From: CAZTHM01 sp041946825
Lineage (GTDB): Bacteria > Acidobacteriota > Terriglobia > UBA7540
NCBI GenBank assembly: GCA_041946825.1
Contig: JBHGBD010000023.1
Coordinates: 9,835 to 73,834, forward strand
DNA: 64,000 bases
Direction of reading: 5' to 3'
Part shown: positions 50,782 through 60,067 of the stretch, one piece after another
Layout of the letters: each line of letters begins with the position of its first letter
Numbering within the stretch: position 1 is the first letter of the stretch
Notes under the pieces: generated by a model
What the model saw: only the letters and a program-made list of their open reading frames with translations
Databases searched by the model: none
Told to the model about the DNA's origin: nothing
Position numbers and translations under genes: made by a program

Positions 50782-53208
50782 ATGCGAATAAGAATTCTCA
50801 TCTCAGGCATTCTTATTCTCATCGCGCCTCTGGCGCGCGCCGCCCGACGCCCTCCCCACACCTGGGCCGTGATCGCCGGTCGGGATCTTGACGCACGGAT
50901 CCGACGCCATATCGAGTCCTTGGCGGCCAACGACCAGGCGTTGATCCGTTACTTCGCAAGCGCGCGCGATGCGGGCCACGTCAGGTTGCGCCCCGGGGAC
51001 CTCACCCTCGAGATCATCCAGGAGAAAGATCCCATCTCGTATCGCGCAACGCTCCGCCTGCTGTCCGGCGACGCCGGCAAAACTATCACGCCGGAACTGG
51101 CGCGGGAGGGCTACGACCTGAGCGTCACTTACCCGCGCGGCACCGTGCCCAATCGGATCCGCATCACTGCCTCCGCTCCCACAGGATTTCATCATGCATT
51201 GATGCGCATCCCCGACCTGCTCCGCCTCCCGCCGGAGAAGGTTCCGTCGCATCTATTCCCCAACCCAAAGCTCTGCGCGGTAACGCGTGCGGCGGGGGCG
51301 GCGGTTGTGACGTTGGCGGATTTCCCTTCTTTCCCCGAGCGCGGAATTGTTGAAGGTTTCTACGGCACGCCGTGGGGCCATCAGGACCGGCTCGACATGT
51401 TGCGATTCGAGGGCCAGCACGGGATGAACGTCTATTACTACGCGCCGAAAAATGATCCCTACCACCGCAAGCTCTGGCGCGATCCCTATCCGCCCGAGGA
51501 ACAGAAACAGCTGGGCGAACTGGTGATGGCAGCGCGCGCGAATTTTGTGGACTTCTGCTTCGCCATCAGCCCGGGGCTTTCGATGACTTACTCGAGCGAT
51601 GACGATTTCAAGGCGCTCACCGCGAAACTCGACGGCGTCGCGAAGCTCGGCACCTCATGTTTCGCCCTGTTTCTCGATGATGTCCCCCAGGAACTTCAGA
51701 ACCCACAGGATCTCGAACAATTCAAGACGCTCGCCGCCGCTCATGCGTCGGTCATCAACAGGCTCGACGATCACTTGAAGGAACAGTCTCCGGCCAACCG
51801 CCTGGTGGTAACCCCGACCACTTACACCAACCTCTGGGGCAGCCGCGATTACATCCGCGATTTGGGCACGGCGGTCAACCCGGACGTCGAACTCGTTTGG
51901 ACGGGGCCGGAGGTGGCTTCGCCCGTGATTACCCTGGAGCAAGCCAAGGAATGGGGAGATTATCTGCGTCGCAAGCCGCTTATCTGGGACAACTTTCCGG
52001 TGAACGATGGCCGCTCCTGGCGCGTGCATCTCGGCCCGTTGCGCGATCGCGATGCGCGCTTGCCCGAAGCGGTCGGCGGATTGATTTCGAACGCCATGAA
52101 TCAGCCGCGCGCCTCCATGATCCCGCTGGCCACGATCGCGGACTATTTGTGGAATCCCGCCGCCTACGATCCGGAGCGCTCGCTCGCGAACGCCGTGACT
52201 GACCAATACGGCAAGGACGCTCCCCGACTCCTTGCCCCGATCCTGAAAATCTACGGCGATTATTGGTGGGACGAGAACGTGTTCACACCGCTGTTTCAGG
52301 AGCGCCGCTACCCGATCGACGTTCCTGAGATCGAGCGGAAAACCGCCCAACTCGAAACCGCGCTCAAAGGAATCCAGATGCGCGGCGGTTTCCAGAGACT
52401 TTATGCCGAACTCGAGCCATTTCCCGGCCGAATCCGCGAACGCCTCGCCAAGCTGAGAACGGACCCGACGTTCGAGGGACTGGCCGACGGTAGACTCCAA
52501 TGGCGTGAAGATTACGCTGTTTTGACCGCTCCCAGGATCAGCTCCCCGGTTGCGCATGACGGCGAATTCGCGAAGTGGCGAGCCGCAAAAGTGTACGACC
52601 TGAACGCCGCGACGCAGATCGTCCAGGGATCAAAATGGTGGAAGGGCCCCGACCAGTTCTCGGCGCGCGTGGCATTCGGTTGGGATGAGAAATACTTCTA
52701 CGTTGGCGTGGACGTGAGCAACGCCGCGCTCTGCCAGCCCTTCACAGGACGAGGGATTGAGAACGGCGACGCTTTCACGCTGACTCTCGAAACGGCGTTC
52801 CGTAAGCATTTCGAGAGCACGCGCCCCATGGGCGATGAATATCGCCTGCTGTTCAGCCCAGGAAACTTCGCCGGCGTTGAGCCGAGTATTTATTCCGACG
52901 AAGACTATCTTCCACCGCGCGCCCAGCCACACAACTACGCCCAGGAAATCAGCACGGCGTGGAAGAGGACCGCCAATGGCTTCTCTGGAGACATCGCCAT
53001 CCCCGTTTCCTTCTTCGAGGGTAAGAAATTTTCCGAAGGGTACGAAATAGGGATCGAATACGGAGCCCAAAAGGTTTTTCCCGAGCCCGGCAAGGGAATT
53101 GCGGATAAGGAATCCCGGCGTATCGTGTTTTCCTCAAAGGCCGCACAGGCGTTTCACGCGCGATTAACAAATCCGTCCAGTTATCAACGCTTGGTACTAG
53201 GGAAGTAG
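50782..53208 (+). CDS. Secreted GH84 beta-N-acetylglucosaminidase with CBM9-like tail
   Basis: The 808-residue protein has a signal peptide and an N-terminal alpha/beta domain (about 25-170), as in bacterial O-GlcNAcase homologues. The GH84 barrel (about 180-480) includes the sequences GIVEGFYGTPWGHQDRLDML in outline and the catalytic pair Asp299-Asp300 in LFLDDV. A beta-rich module (about 590-800) resembles CBM9-type carbohydrate-binding domains. The family hydrolyses terminal GlcNAc with substrate-assisted catalysis. Here the likely substrate is peptidoglycan- or chitin-derived GlcNAc. AGGA precedes ATG at good distance. Confidence 0.88.
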   Translation: MRIRILISGILILIAPLARAARRPPHTWAVIAGRDLDARIRRHIESLAANDQALIRYFASARDAGHVRLRPGDLTLEIIQEKDPISYRATLRLLSGDAGKTITPELAREGYDLSVTYPRGTVPNRIRITASAPTGFHHALMRIPDLLRLPPEKVPSHLFPNPKLCAVTRAAGAAVVTLADFPSFPERGIVEGFYGTPWGHQDRLDMLRFEGQHGMNVYYYAPKNDPYHRKLWRDPYPPEEQKQLGELVMAARANFVDFCFAISPGLSMTYSSDDDFKALTAKLDGVAKLGTSCFALFLDDVPQELQNPQDLEQFKTLAAAHASVINRLDDHLKEQSPANRLVVTPTTYTNLWGSRDYIRDLGTAVNPDVELVWTGPEVASPVITLEQAKEWGDYLRRKPLIWDNFPVNDGRSWRVHLGPLRDRDARLPEAVGGLISNAMNQPRASMIPLATIADYLWNPAAYDPERSLANAVTDQYGKDAPRLLAPILKIYGDYWWDENVFTPLFQERRYPIDVPEIERKTAQLETALKGIQMRGGFQRLYAELEPFPGRIRERLAKLRTDPTFEGLADGRLQWREDYAVLTAPRISSPVAHDGEFAKWRAAKVYDLNAATQIVQGSKWWKGPDQFSARVAFGWDEKYFYVGVDVSNAALCQPFTGRGIENGDAFTLTLETAFRKHFESTRPMGDEYRLLFSPGNFAGVEPSIYSDEDYLPPRAQPHNYAQEISTAWKRTANGFSGDIAIPVSFFEGKKFSEGYEIGIEYGAQKVFPEPGKGIADKESRRIVFSSKAAQAFHARLTNPSSYQRLVLGK

Positions 53209-53296
53209 CGCCGGCCGCGCCCGGAGGGGAAGCAGGCAAGACTCTTGGCTCCTGACACGGTAGGGGTAAGTTCCTCCGGCGCTAAAAGGCAAAGAG

Positions 53297-53881
53297 ATGC
53301 GACGATCCAAATCGCTGATCGGCGTGGTCGTGGTACTCCTCGCCATCGCTGCCGCGCGCTTTTATCCTGACCTCAAGCGCCGGCAGGCCGAGCCGCACCG
53401 GGATGCAACTCCGGTGTCGGTTCCCGGCGCCGCGCCTATCGAGGGCCCGTATTTTTCCGACCGCGACCGCGTAGCCGAGCGGATCATTGCCGCCATCAAT
53501 CACACCAGAAGGAGTCTTCACATCGCTGTCTACGCCCTAACGCACGCGGATATTGCTTCGGCAATCGAGTCCGCTGCCCAACGAGGCGTGGAAGTCCGTA
53601 TTGTCTCCGACCAGCGTCAGGCGAACGAACCCTCCTCGGAGATTTCCTTTCTGCGCTCGAAAGGGGTGGCGATTCGCCTCAGCCGCGGCTACAAGGGCGA
53701 CCGCTCGATCATGCATAACAAATTCGCGGTCTTTGATGGACGGTTGGCGGTTACTGGAAGCTTCAACTGGACGACGAGCGCCGACCATTACAATTTCGAA
53801 AACGCCGTGTTCATTTCCGATCCGGCGGGTGTGGCGCGGTTTGAAGTGGAATTCGAGCGAATCTGGGCGCAGGCAAGGTAG
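53297..53881 (+). CDS. Membrane-anchored phospholipase D-like nuclease
   Basis: The 194-residue protein has an N-terminal membrane anchor (about 6-22) and one PLD domain with the HKD motif His140-x-Lys142-x4-Asp147 followed by TGSFNWT. Single-HKD proteins of this length resemble the Nuc endonuclease and dimerise to make one active site. It may degrade periplasmic DNA or phosphodiesters. It lies 88 nt after GH84 and may be co-transcribed. Confidence 0.85.
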   Translation: MRRSKSLIGVVVVLLAIAAARFYPDLKRRQAEPHRDATPVSVPGAAPIEGPYFSDRDRVAERIIAAINHTRRSLHIAVYALTHADIASAIESAAQRGVEVRIVSDQRQANEPSSEISFLRSKGVAIRLSRGYKGDRSIMHNKFAVFDGRLAVTGSFNWTTSADHYNFENAVFISDPAGVARFEVEFERIWAQAR

Positions 53882-53913
53882 GGGGATGGGACCAGTGGCG
53901 CTTGAGCGTGCCG

Positions 53914-54453
53914 CTATTTCTTCTGCAGCGCGGGCAGCAGGTGCTGCGCCACGAAAAGCTCATAGGTCTTTCGCACTTCGTCTGTCACGGGAGCGCTGAT
54001 GAGCGGGCGATCACCCTCGGCGTGCAAGTAGGTGTCGCCGGCAACCCCGAACGGACCGGGGTCCGTCTTCATGAACTTCTCCTGATCGGCAATCCCAAAC
54101 TCGTAAAACTCCTTGGCGGTGTAAGTCTTCATCTGCTCCGGGCCGATCTTCCCCACGCTCCGCACGTATAGGCTCAATCGGGCGAAACCACGGTCCTTGT
54201 CATACTCGGCGCGCAGAATGTGCTGAAGCTCTTCGTCCGGGCTACCCGGGTCCTTGTATACATCGGCGACGACGAAGAACCCCGCGAGTTTCCCTCCACG
54301 CGTCGAGTCGAGCAGTTGAAACAAGCGCAAGGTAGGATCGTTGGGGTCGAGGGGTGGGGTTTTGTCTTTCGCGACCACCGTCGGGGCACTGACCACGCAC
54401 ATTCCGGCTAGAGCCAGGATTGCAAGCCGCAGGTGAGAAGATCTCAGCCTCAT
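53914..54453 (-). CDS. Exported hypothetical protein
   Basis: The 179-residue protein has a typical signal peptide (hydrophobic stretch about 10-28, then VVAKDKT). The mature part contains a strand FFVVADVYKDP, the pattern LQHILRAEYDKDRGF, and a helical C-terminus. ATG 54453 has GGGAGGA at ideal distance. I do not recognise a family; some similarity to small periplasmic proteins without catalytic motifs. It lies downstream of the NamZ gene on the same strand. Confidence 0.65.
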   Translation of the reverse strand: MRLRSSHLRLAILALAGMCVVSAPTVVAKDKTPPLDPNDPTLRLFQLLDSTRGGKLAGFFVVADVYKDPGSPDEELQHILRAEYDKDRGFARLSLYVRSVGKIGPEQMKTYTAKEFYEFGIADQEKFMKTDPGPFGVAGDTYLHAEGDRPLISAPVTDEVRKTYELFVAQHLLPALQKK

Positions 54454-54618
54454 AAATCCTCCCCGCCACAATCATCCGTATTTGCACATTGAAAATACTT
54501 CGGGCCGTCCGCGGTCACTTCAGACGGCCCAATCTTACTCCTGCGCGTCTTCGGAAACAAGCCGGGCATGTCCGCCTCACGACTTTGTCGAAGCGAACTC
54601 TCGTTAGCGCGACGCGGA

Positions 54619-57033
54619 TCACGGGTAAAGTAGATACTTGATGCGCATCTGGCGAAAAGGCTCGAGCGGCTCGTAGGAATGCAGTACGATCGCTCGCGGG
54701 TCCCTACCCTTTTTGAGGTCTTCCAGCACCCAGCGCGCTCCGACCAACGGCAGGGTCTTCTCAAGCTGGAACTGCTCCGGATAGAGATGATGCAGCGCGC
54801 CGAGCAACTCCACTCCGAGCTCAGGCGAATTGAGCGCGTCGCGATCGACCAGCACGAAGTTGATTCCGTGACAGGCCTGCCGGGCGAACGGCCCGCTTTC
54901 AGGAGTGAAATCCACCGGCACAAAGCGTACGCCCTGAATCCGCCGTTCGTTCAGATAATCTGCGAACTGGCGGGCATCAATCCACGGCGCTCCGAGCAAT
55001 TCGAAGGGTGTGCCGGTTCCGCGCCCCACGCTGACATTCGCGCCCTCGGCCATCGCGACACCGGGGTAAAGCGCGGCCGCGGTCAATGACCGCAGGTTAG
55101 GCGAGGGATTCACCCACACCAGACCCGTCTCGTCAAACCAGTCGCCGCGCTCCCAACCCTGCATCTTGATAACGTGCAGATTCGCTCCAATGTTATTCTC
55201 GCGATTGAACATTTCCGCCAGCTCGCCCACGGTCATCCCGTGCCGCACAGGCATGGGAAAATATCCGACAAACGAAATCTGGTCAGGGTCGAGGATTGGC
55301 CCCTCAACCGCCAGACCGTTGATGGGATCGGGGCGGTCGAGAACATAGATCGGAATTCCCTCCTTCGCCGCCGCCTCCATCGCGTAACCGAGCGTCGTGA
55401 TGTAAGTGTAGAAGCGGGCGCCGGCATCTTGAATATCGAAGACCAGCGCGTCGATGCCATTCAGCATTTTCTCGGTGGGCCGTAGCGTGCCCCCATAGAG
55501 ACTGTAAACCGGCAAGCCAGTTACAGGATCTTTTCCGGAAGGGACGGGCGTGCCCTCGGCCGCCGTGCCTTGGAAACCATGCTCGGGGCCAAGAATGGCC
55601 TTCAATCTGACGCGTGGGGCTTTGTGCAAAATGTCGATCGTGCTCCGGCCTCCGCGGTCGCGGCCAGTGTGATTGGTGATGAGCGCAACGCGCAACCCGG
55701 CGAGCGGCGCGAATTTTTCCGCAACCAGGACATCCACTCCCGTCAAGACTCGTCCATTCCGCAGCGGTTGGATCCGATAGCTCTGCGCCAGCTCGGTCGG
55801 ACCGGTTATGGGACTGCGTGACGCGAGGATGGCTCGCGAGCCCTCCAATCCCAGCGACGCGGCAACGATCGTCGAGACCCGTGCCCGCAGCGATACGACG
55901 TCGCCGCGGCCGTCAGGATGCACGCGGTTGGAAAGTACAATAACGTAGGTTTTCGACACAGGGTCGATCCAGATAGAGGTCCCCGTCCAGCCCGTGTGAC
56001 CGTAAGAACCCAACGGAAAAAACTCCCCGCGCGTCGAAGCATAGGGCGAGTCGAGATCCCAACCCAGCCCGCGCACCGCGATCTTACCGGGGGGGGACTG
56101 CGGGGCCGTCATTTTCTCGACGCTGAGCGGGCTGAGGACGCGCGTGCCCAAATAGGTCCCGCCGTCCAGGAGCATCTGCGCAAAGATCGAAAGGTCGTCC
56201 GCAGTGGAGAAGAGCCCAGCGTGCCCCGCCACACCACCCATGAAGCGCGCTGTCGGGTCGTGAACTTCCCCGAGGAGCATCCTCCCATTCCATTGCTCCG
56301 TGGGGGCGATTCGTTCGTACTGTGATGCCGGCGGGCGGAAGTTGGTGTCTTTCATTCCCAACGGTCTGAAGATGTGCTCGGCACAATAGACATCGAGCGG
56401 TTCGCCGGAAACACGACGCACGATTTCGCCGAGAGTCTCGAAGTTGATGTCGCTGTATATAAACCGCGTACCCGGCACTGCCACCGGCTCCTCCGCCAGG
56501 ATCCTCTGCATCGCCGTGTCGTATCCCGACCACTCCGGCTTCAGGTCCAGATCAGGCCGCAGGCCGGAAAAGTGCGTGAGCAACTCTCGCACCGTGATGA
56601 CGTCCTTGCCACGGGTGTTGAACTCCGGCCAGTATTCCGTCACGGGGTCAAGAAGGCGAATCCTGCCCTGTTCGACGAGCTGCATCACGGCGGTGGTGGT
56701 GGCTATGACCTTGGTGAGCGAGGCCAGGTCAAAGATCGTATCCGTGGTCATGAGCGCGCGATGCGGGACGAGCGAGCGCTCTCCAAATCCGCGGCGGTAA
56801 ACCACCTTCCCCCTGTGCCCAACCAGGACGACCGCGCCCGGGCATTTCCCGGCTTTGATCGCTTCCTGCACGACGAAGTCGATATTCGCGAGTTGTTCCT
56901 CGCGCACCTGGGCCACCAGCGGCCGAGCGCCGGCCGTTATCGCGAGGGTTACGGCAAGGCTTACGACCACGCCCAGGCTCACTCTGTGAATGTGGGTTGT
57001 CGTGTGGAAACTCGTTTTGGCCGCGTCATTCAT
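54619..57033 (-). CDS. Class-C beta-lactamase-like serine hydrolase fused to NamZ (DUF1343) exo-N-acetylmuramidase
   Basis: The 804-residue protein has an N-terminal signal or membrane segment (18-40), then a penicillin-binding-protein/beta-lactamase domain (about 45-395) with all three motifs: S-x-x-K (Ser105-Lys108 in SLTK), Y-S-D (Tyr193) and H-T-G (346-348). From about 420 to the end lies a complete DUF1343 domain, with ALITNHTGRDRGGRSTID in outline, LGPEHGFQG and the VFDIQDAGARFYTYI stretch. DUF1343 proteins such as B. subtilis NamZ are exo-beta-N-acetylmuramidases (GH171). The N-terminal part may trim peptide stems or act as a D,D-peptidase. Divergent from SSS-2. Confidence 0.88.
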   Translation of the reverse strand: MNDAAKTSFHTTTHIHRVSLGVVVSLAVTLAITAGARPLVAQVREEQLANIDFVVQEAIKAGKCPGAVVLVGHRGKVVYRRGFGERSLVPHRALMTTDTIFDLASLTKVIATTTAVMQLVEQGRIRLLDPVTEYWPEFNTRGKDVITVRELLTHFSGLRPDLDLKPEWSGYDTAMQRILAEEPVAVPGTRFIYSDINFETLGEIVRRVSGEPLDVYCAEHIFRPLGMKDTNFRPPASQYERIAPTEQWNGRMLLGEVHDPTARFMGGVAGHAGLFSTADDLSIFAQMLLDGGTYLGTRVLSPLSVEKMTAPQSPPGKIAVRGLGWDLDSPYASTRGEFFPLGSYGHTGWTGTSIWIDPVSKTYVIVLSNRVHPDGRGDVVSLRARVSTIVAASLGLEGSRAILASRSPITGPTELAQSYRIQPLRNGRVLTGVDVLVAEKFAPLAGLRVALITNHTGRDRGGRSTIDILHKAPRVRLKAILGPEHGFQGTAAEGTPVPSGKDPVTGLPVYSLYGGTLRPTEKMLNGIDALVFDIQDAGARFYTYITTLGYAMEAAAKEGIPIYVLDRPDPINGLAVEGPILDPDQISFVGYFPMPVRHGMTVGELAEMFNRENNIGANLHVIKMQGWERGDWFDETGLVWVNPSPNLRSLTAAALYPGVAMAEGANVSVGRGTGTPFELLGAPWIDARQFADYLNERRIQGVRFVPVDFTPESGPFARQACHGINFVLVDRDALNSPELGVELLGALHHLYPEQFQLEKTLPLVGARWVLEDLKKGRDPRAIVLHSYEPLEPFRQMRIKYLLYP

Positions 57034-57082
57034 CCTTGACCCTTTGGATTCGGTGTTTCGCCTTTCGCTTTCAACTTTTGAA
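57034..57082. repeat. Degenerate heptamer tract between NamZ and SSS-2
   Basis: Seven abutting heptamers such as CCTTTGG, GTTTCGC and CTTTCGC can be read from 57034. They keep TT at positions 2-4 and are related to the other tracts in this locus, but are weaker than those at 48041 and 59063. Confidence 0.35.
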
Positions 57083-57121
57083 ACCTGGCTTCTTTTCCCT
57101 TCCGCCCCGGGAGCATCCTGC

Positions 57122-57127
57122 TATATA
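57122..57127 (+). promoter_or_regulatory. Extended -10 element for SSS-2
   Basis: TATATA is preceded by CTGC (a TGn extension). It gives a 5' leader of about 57 nt for the SSS-2 gene. No clear -35. Confidence 0.4.
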
Positions 57128-57189
57128 CTCCCGCCGCTCGCGTGTCAACGAGAGCTTTTCGTAAATCGCGCATTTTCGCCGGGTAGAAT

Positions 57190-58977
57190 ATGAGACTGAC
57201 ATTTCTAGACTGGGTTGTCGTCGCAGCCTATTTCCTCATCAATCTCCTGATCGGGCTTTACTACCGCAAGAAGGCCAGCGCCAGCACCGGAGACTTCTTT
57301 GTATCGGGCCGCGAAGTCACCTGGTGGCTGGCGGGAACTTCGATGGTCGCAACGACCTTCGCCGCAGATACGCCGCTGGCAGTGACGGGCCTGGTGGCGC
57401 GCAACGGCATCGCCGGCAACTGGCTGTGGTGGAATTTCCTCTTCAGCGGCATGATGACGGTCTTCCTCTTTGCCCGCCTGTGGCGCCGGTCCGAGACTAT
57501 CACGGACGCGGAATTCGTCGAACTCCGCTATCACGGAAAGCCCGCCGCGTTCTTGCGCGGATTCCGCTCGCTCTATTTCGGCATCCTGATGAATTGCCTG
57601 GTGGTGGGCTGGGTCAACCTGGCGATGGAAAAAATTCTCATGACCGCGCTGGGAATCCCCAAAAGCTGGGCGCTCGCCGTCTGCCTGATCGTTATGGGCA
57701 TTACGGGATTCTACACGACAATCTCCGGCCTCTGGGGAGTGCTGTGGACAGATGTTATTCAGTTTGTGCTGAAGATGGGGATGGTGATTATCCTCGCGTA
57801 TTACGCTGTGGATGCCGTAGGCGGCATCGAGGTGATGAAACAAAAACTCATCGCGATTGACGCGCAGCGCGCCGCCGCGACCGGCCAGACCGGATCAATC
57901 CTCTCTTTCGTTCCCGACTTCAACTCGGCGTACTTGCCGATGTTGACCTTCGTCGTCTATATCGGCGTGAGTTGGTGGGCCAATTGGTATCCTGGCGCCG
58001 AACCGGGCGGCGGTGGATACGTTGCACAGCGTATTTTCTGTGCCAAGGACGAGAAGAATTCGCTCTGGGCAACGCTCTGGTTCAACATCGCGCATTACGC
58101 GCTGCGCCCCTGGCCGTGGATTCTGACGGCTCTGGCCTCCGTCGTCCTCTATCCCGACCTCCCCGATCCGGAAATAGGTTACATCAAGGTCTGGGTCGAT
58201 TACCTTCCCGGAGCTTTTCGCGGGTTCATGATGGCGGCATTCGCGGCGGCTTACATGTCCACCATCGCCACGCAACTCAACTGGGGTTCGTCGTACGTCG
58301 TCAATGACTTCTATCGCCGCTTCCTGGTGCGCGGGCGTGATGAGAAGCACTACGTGTTTGTCTCGAAATTCGCCACGGCTTTCTTGGCCGTGCTGGGAGG
58401 GGCCGTTTCTCTGGTCATGGAATCTGTGGGCGGCGCCTGGCAATTGCTCCTCGGGATCGGCGCCGGAACCGGAGCCGTCTACCTCCTGCGCTGGTACTGG
58501 TGGCGGATCAATGCCTGGTCGGAGGTTTCCGCCATGGCCGCGGCCGGGATCGTCACGATTCTGTTTCGCACCGTGATTCACCTTACCGGCTCCGACGCGG
58601 ACGTGTTCGCGAAATCCATCCTCATCACGGTGGGGGTGACTTCCGCCGTCTGGCTCGCCGCCACGTTCCTCACCAGTCCAGAGCCCGACTCGAAGCTTCT
58701 GGAGTTCTACCGGCGCGTGCGCCCCGGGTATTTTGGCTGGAAACACATCGCCGCCCAAGCACCCGAAATTCCGAACACCCACGAGGGTTGGTATAATTTG
58801 ATGGACTGGCTGCTTGGCTGCGTGATGGTCTATATGGCCCTTTTCGGAATTGGCAAAATCCTCCTGGGATCAGCGCCGCTGGGCTTCGCCTTCCTGGTTA
58901 TTTCCGTCCTGTGCGCGTACGCGATTTACTGGGATTTCTCGCGACGGGGGTGGGAAACGCTCTCCGGCAAGGGATAG
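57190..58977 (+). CDS. SSS-family sodium:solute symporter (SSS-2)
   Basis: The 595-residue protein has about 14 helices and the SSS features DWVVVAAYFLINLLIGLYY in helix 1 in outline, FFVSGREVTWWLAGTSMVATTFAADTP and YTTISGLWGVLWTDVIQF. It is larger than SSS-1 and has a C-terminal extension of extra helices. It is divergent from the NamZ fusion and directly upstream of murQ-nagA-murA, which argues that it imports MurNAc, GlcNAc or a small muropeptide sugar (inference). Because SSS symporters do not phosphorylate their cargo, a kinase is needed before MurQ. Confidence 0.88.
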   Translation: MRLTFLDWVVVAAYFLINLLIGLYYRKKASASTGDFFVSGREVTWWLAGTSMVATTFAADTPLAVTGLVARNGIAGNWLWWNFLFSGMMTVFLFARLWRRSETITDAEFVELRYHGKPAAFLRGFRSLYFGILMNCLVVGWVNLAMEKILMTALGIPKSWALAVCLIVMGITGFYTTISGLWGVLWTDVIQFVLKMGMVIILAYYAVDAVGGIEVMKQKLIAIDAQRAAATGQTGSILSFVPDFNSAYLPMLTFVVYIGVSWWANWYPGAEPGGGGYVAQRIFCAKDEKNSLWATLWFNIAHYALRPWPWILTALASVVLYPDLPDPEIGYIKVWVDYLPGAFRGFMMAAFAAAYMSTIATQLNWGSSYVVNDFYRRFLVRGRDEKHYVFVSKFATAFLAVLGGAVSLVMESVGGAWQLLLGIGAGTGAVYLLRWYWWRINAWSEVSAMAAAGIVTILFRTVIHLTGSDADVFAKSILITVGVTSAVWLAATFLTSPEPDSKLLEFYRRVRPGYFGWKHIAAQAPEIPNTHEGWYNLMDWLLGCVMVYMALFGIGKILLGSAPLGFAFLVISVLCAYAIYWDFSRRGWETLSGKG

Positions 58978-58983
58978 AAGGGC

Positions 58984-59111
58984 GCGAAGGGTGAAGAATA
59001 AATTGTAAATGAAGGGGGTTGAAGAGGAAAACATCCTCACGGTCGGTGGCGCCGCTTCCCCTGTTCACCAATCACTGCTCATCCTTCCCTGGTCACCGCT
59101 CACAGTTCCAC
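58984..59111. repeat. Inverted arms of tandem heptamers before murQ
   Basis: Left arm 58984-59011 contains four heptads of the GTGAANN type (GCGAAGG, GTGAAGA and two more). Right arm 59063-59111 contains seven heptads of opposite sense (GTTCACC, AATCACT, GCTCATC and so on). The arms are about 51 nt apart. This copies the design of the 48041-48162 element and lies in the 148-nt gap between SSS-2 and murQ. Confidence 0.65.
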
Positions 59112-59125
59112 TAATTCCGAATAAA

Positions 59126-60067
59126 GTGAAAATAACGGAACGCACGCTCGCCGCATCCACGAACCTAGATAAGAAACCCACACGCCAGATCCTCGGCATC
59201 ATCAATCGCGAAGACAGCAAGGTGGCGCGAGCGGTCGCTCGCACGTTGCCGCAAATCGCGCGCGGCGTAGATCTCATCGTGGAGGCGCTCCACGAGGGCG
59301 GGCGCCTCGTCTATCTCGGCGCGGGCACAAGCGGACGACTGGGGGTGCTCGACGCCGCGGAATGCATTCCGACCTTCGGAACGGATCGGGTGATCGGCGT
59401 GCTGGCGGGCGGCTCCACCGCGATGTCTCGACCCACCGAAGCCTCGGAGGACCACCCCACTCAGGCGATGCGCGACCTGCGCCGAGTGAAGTTGTGCACG
59501 CGCGATGTGCTGGTCGTGATTTCGGCAAGCGGCTACACGCCCTACGCCCTGGGCGGCCTCCGTTACGCGCGGCGCCTAGGGGCCGCCACCATCGCGGTAA
59601 CGTGCAACCCGCGCTCGCCGATCTGCCACGGCGCAAACGTTGCCATTATCCCGATCGTCGGCCCGGAAGTGATCGCCGGGTCCACGCGGATGAAGGCCGG
59701 AACCGCGCAAAAGCTGGTCCTCAACATGTTGTCCACGGCGAGCATGGTGCGCTGGGGCCGCGTGGTTTCCAACTGGATGATTAACGTGCAAGCGAGGAAT
59801 CGCAAGCTCCGGCGGCGCGCGGCGGCGATCCTGGCGAACGCTGCCGGTGTAAGCGCGGCCCGCGCCGAGCGGACCCTCGGGGAAACCGGCTTTGATCTGC
59901 CCACGGCTTTGCTCATGCTCTGGAAAGAGATCTCCCGCGCCGACGCTTCGCGCCTGCTTGCGAATACGCAAAACTCCGCCGCCCTGCTGCGCGCGGAATG
60001 GGCGAAGTGGCGGCAACGATCAGGGCGAGGGCCGCTCCCCGCAAAATCCAAACGGAAGAAGCCATGA
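59126..60067 (+). CDS. murQ: N-acetylmuramic acid 6-phosphate etherase
   Basis: The 313-residue SIS-domain enzyme cleaves the lactyl ether of MurNAc-6-P to give GlcNAc-6-P and D-lactate. Recognition: YLGAGTSGRLGVLDAAECIPTF in outline holds the catalytic Glu of the AAEC motif, and EASEDHP holds the second catalytic Glu; GPEVIAGSTRMKAGTAQK follows. GTG 59126 is the likely start; the frame remains open to 59009 but that part is the heptad array. The stop overlaps the nagA start by 4 nt. Confidence 0.93.
   Translation: MKITERTLAASTNLDKKPTRQILGIINREDSKVARAVARTLPQIARGVDLIVEALHEGGRLVYLGAGTSGRLGVLDAAECIPTFGTDRVIGVLAGGSTAMSRPTEASEDHPTQAMRDLRRVKLCTRDVLVVISASGYTPYALGGLRYARRLGAATIAVTCNPRSPICHGANVAIIPIVGPEVIAGSTRMKAGTAQKLVLNMLSTASMVRWGRVVSNWMINVQARNRKLRRRAAAILANAAGVSAARAERTLGETGFDLPTALLMLWKEISRADASRLLANTQNSAALLRAEWAKWRQRSGRGPLPAKSKRKKP

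Noticed and set aside
59009..59125. N-terminal extension of MurQ
   Set aside because: It consists of translated heptad repeat sequence; family alignment starts near GTG 59126.
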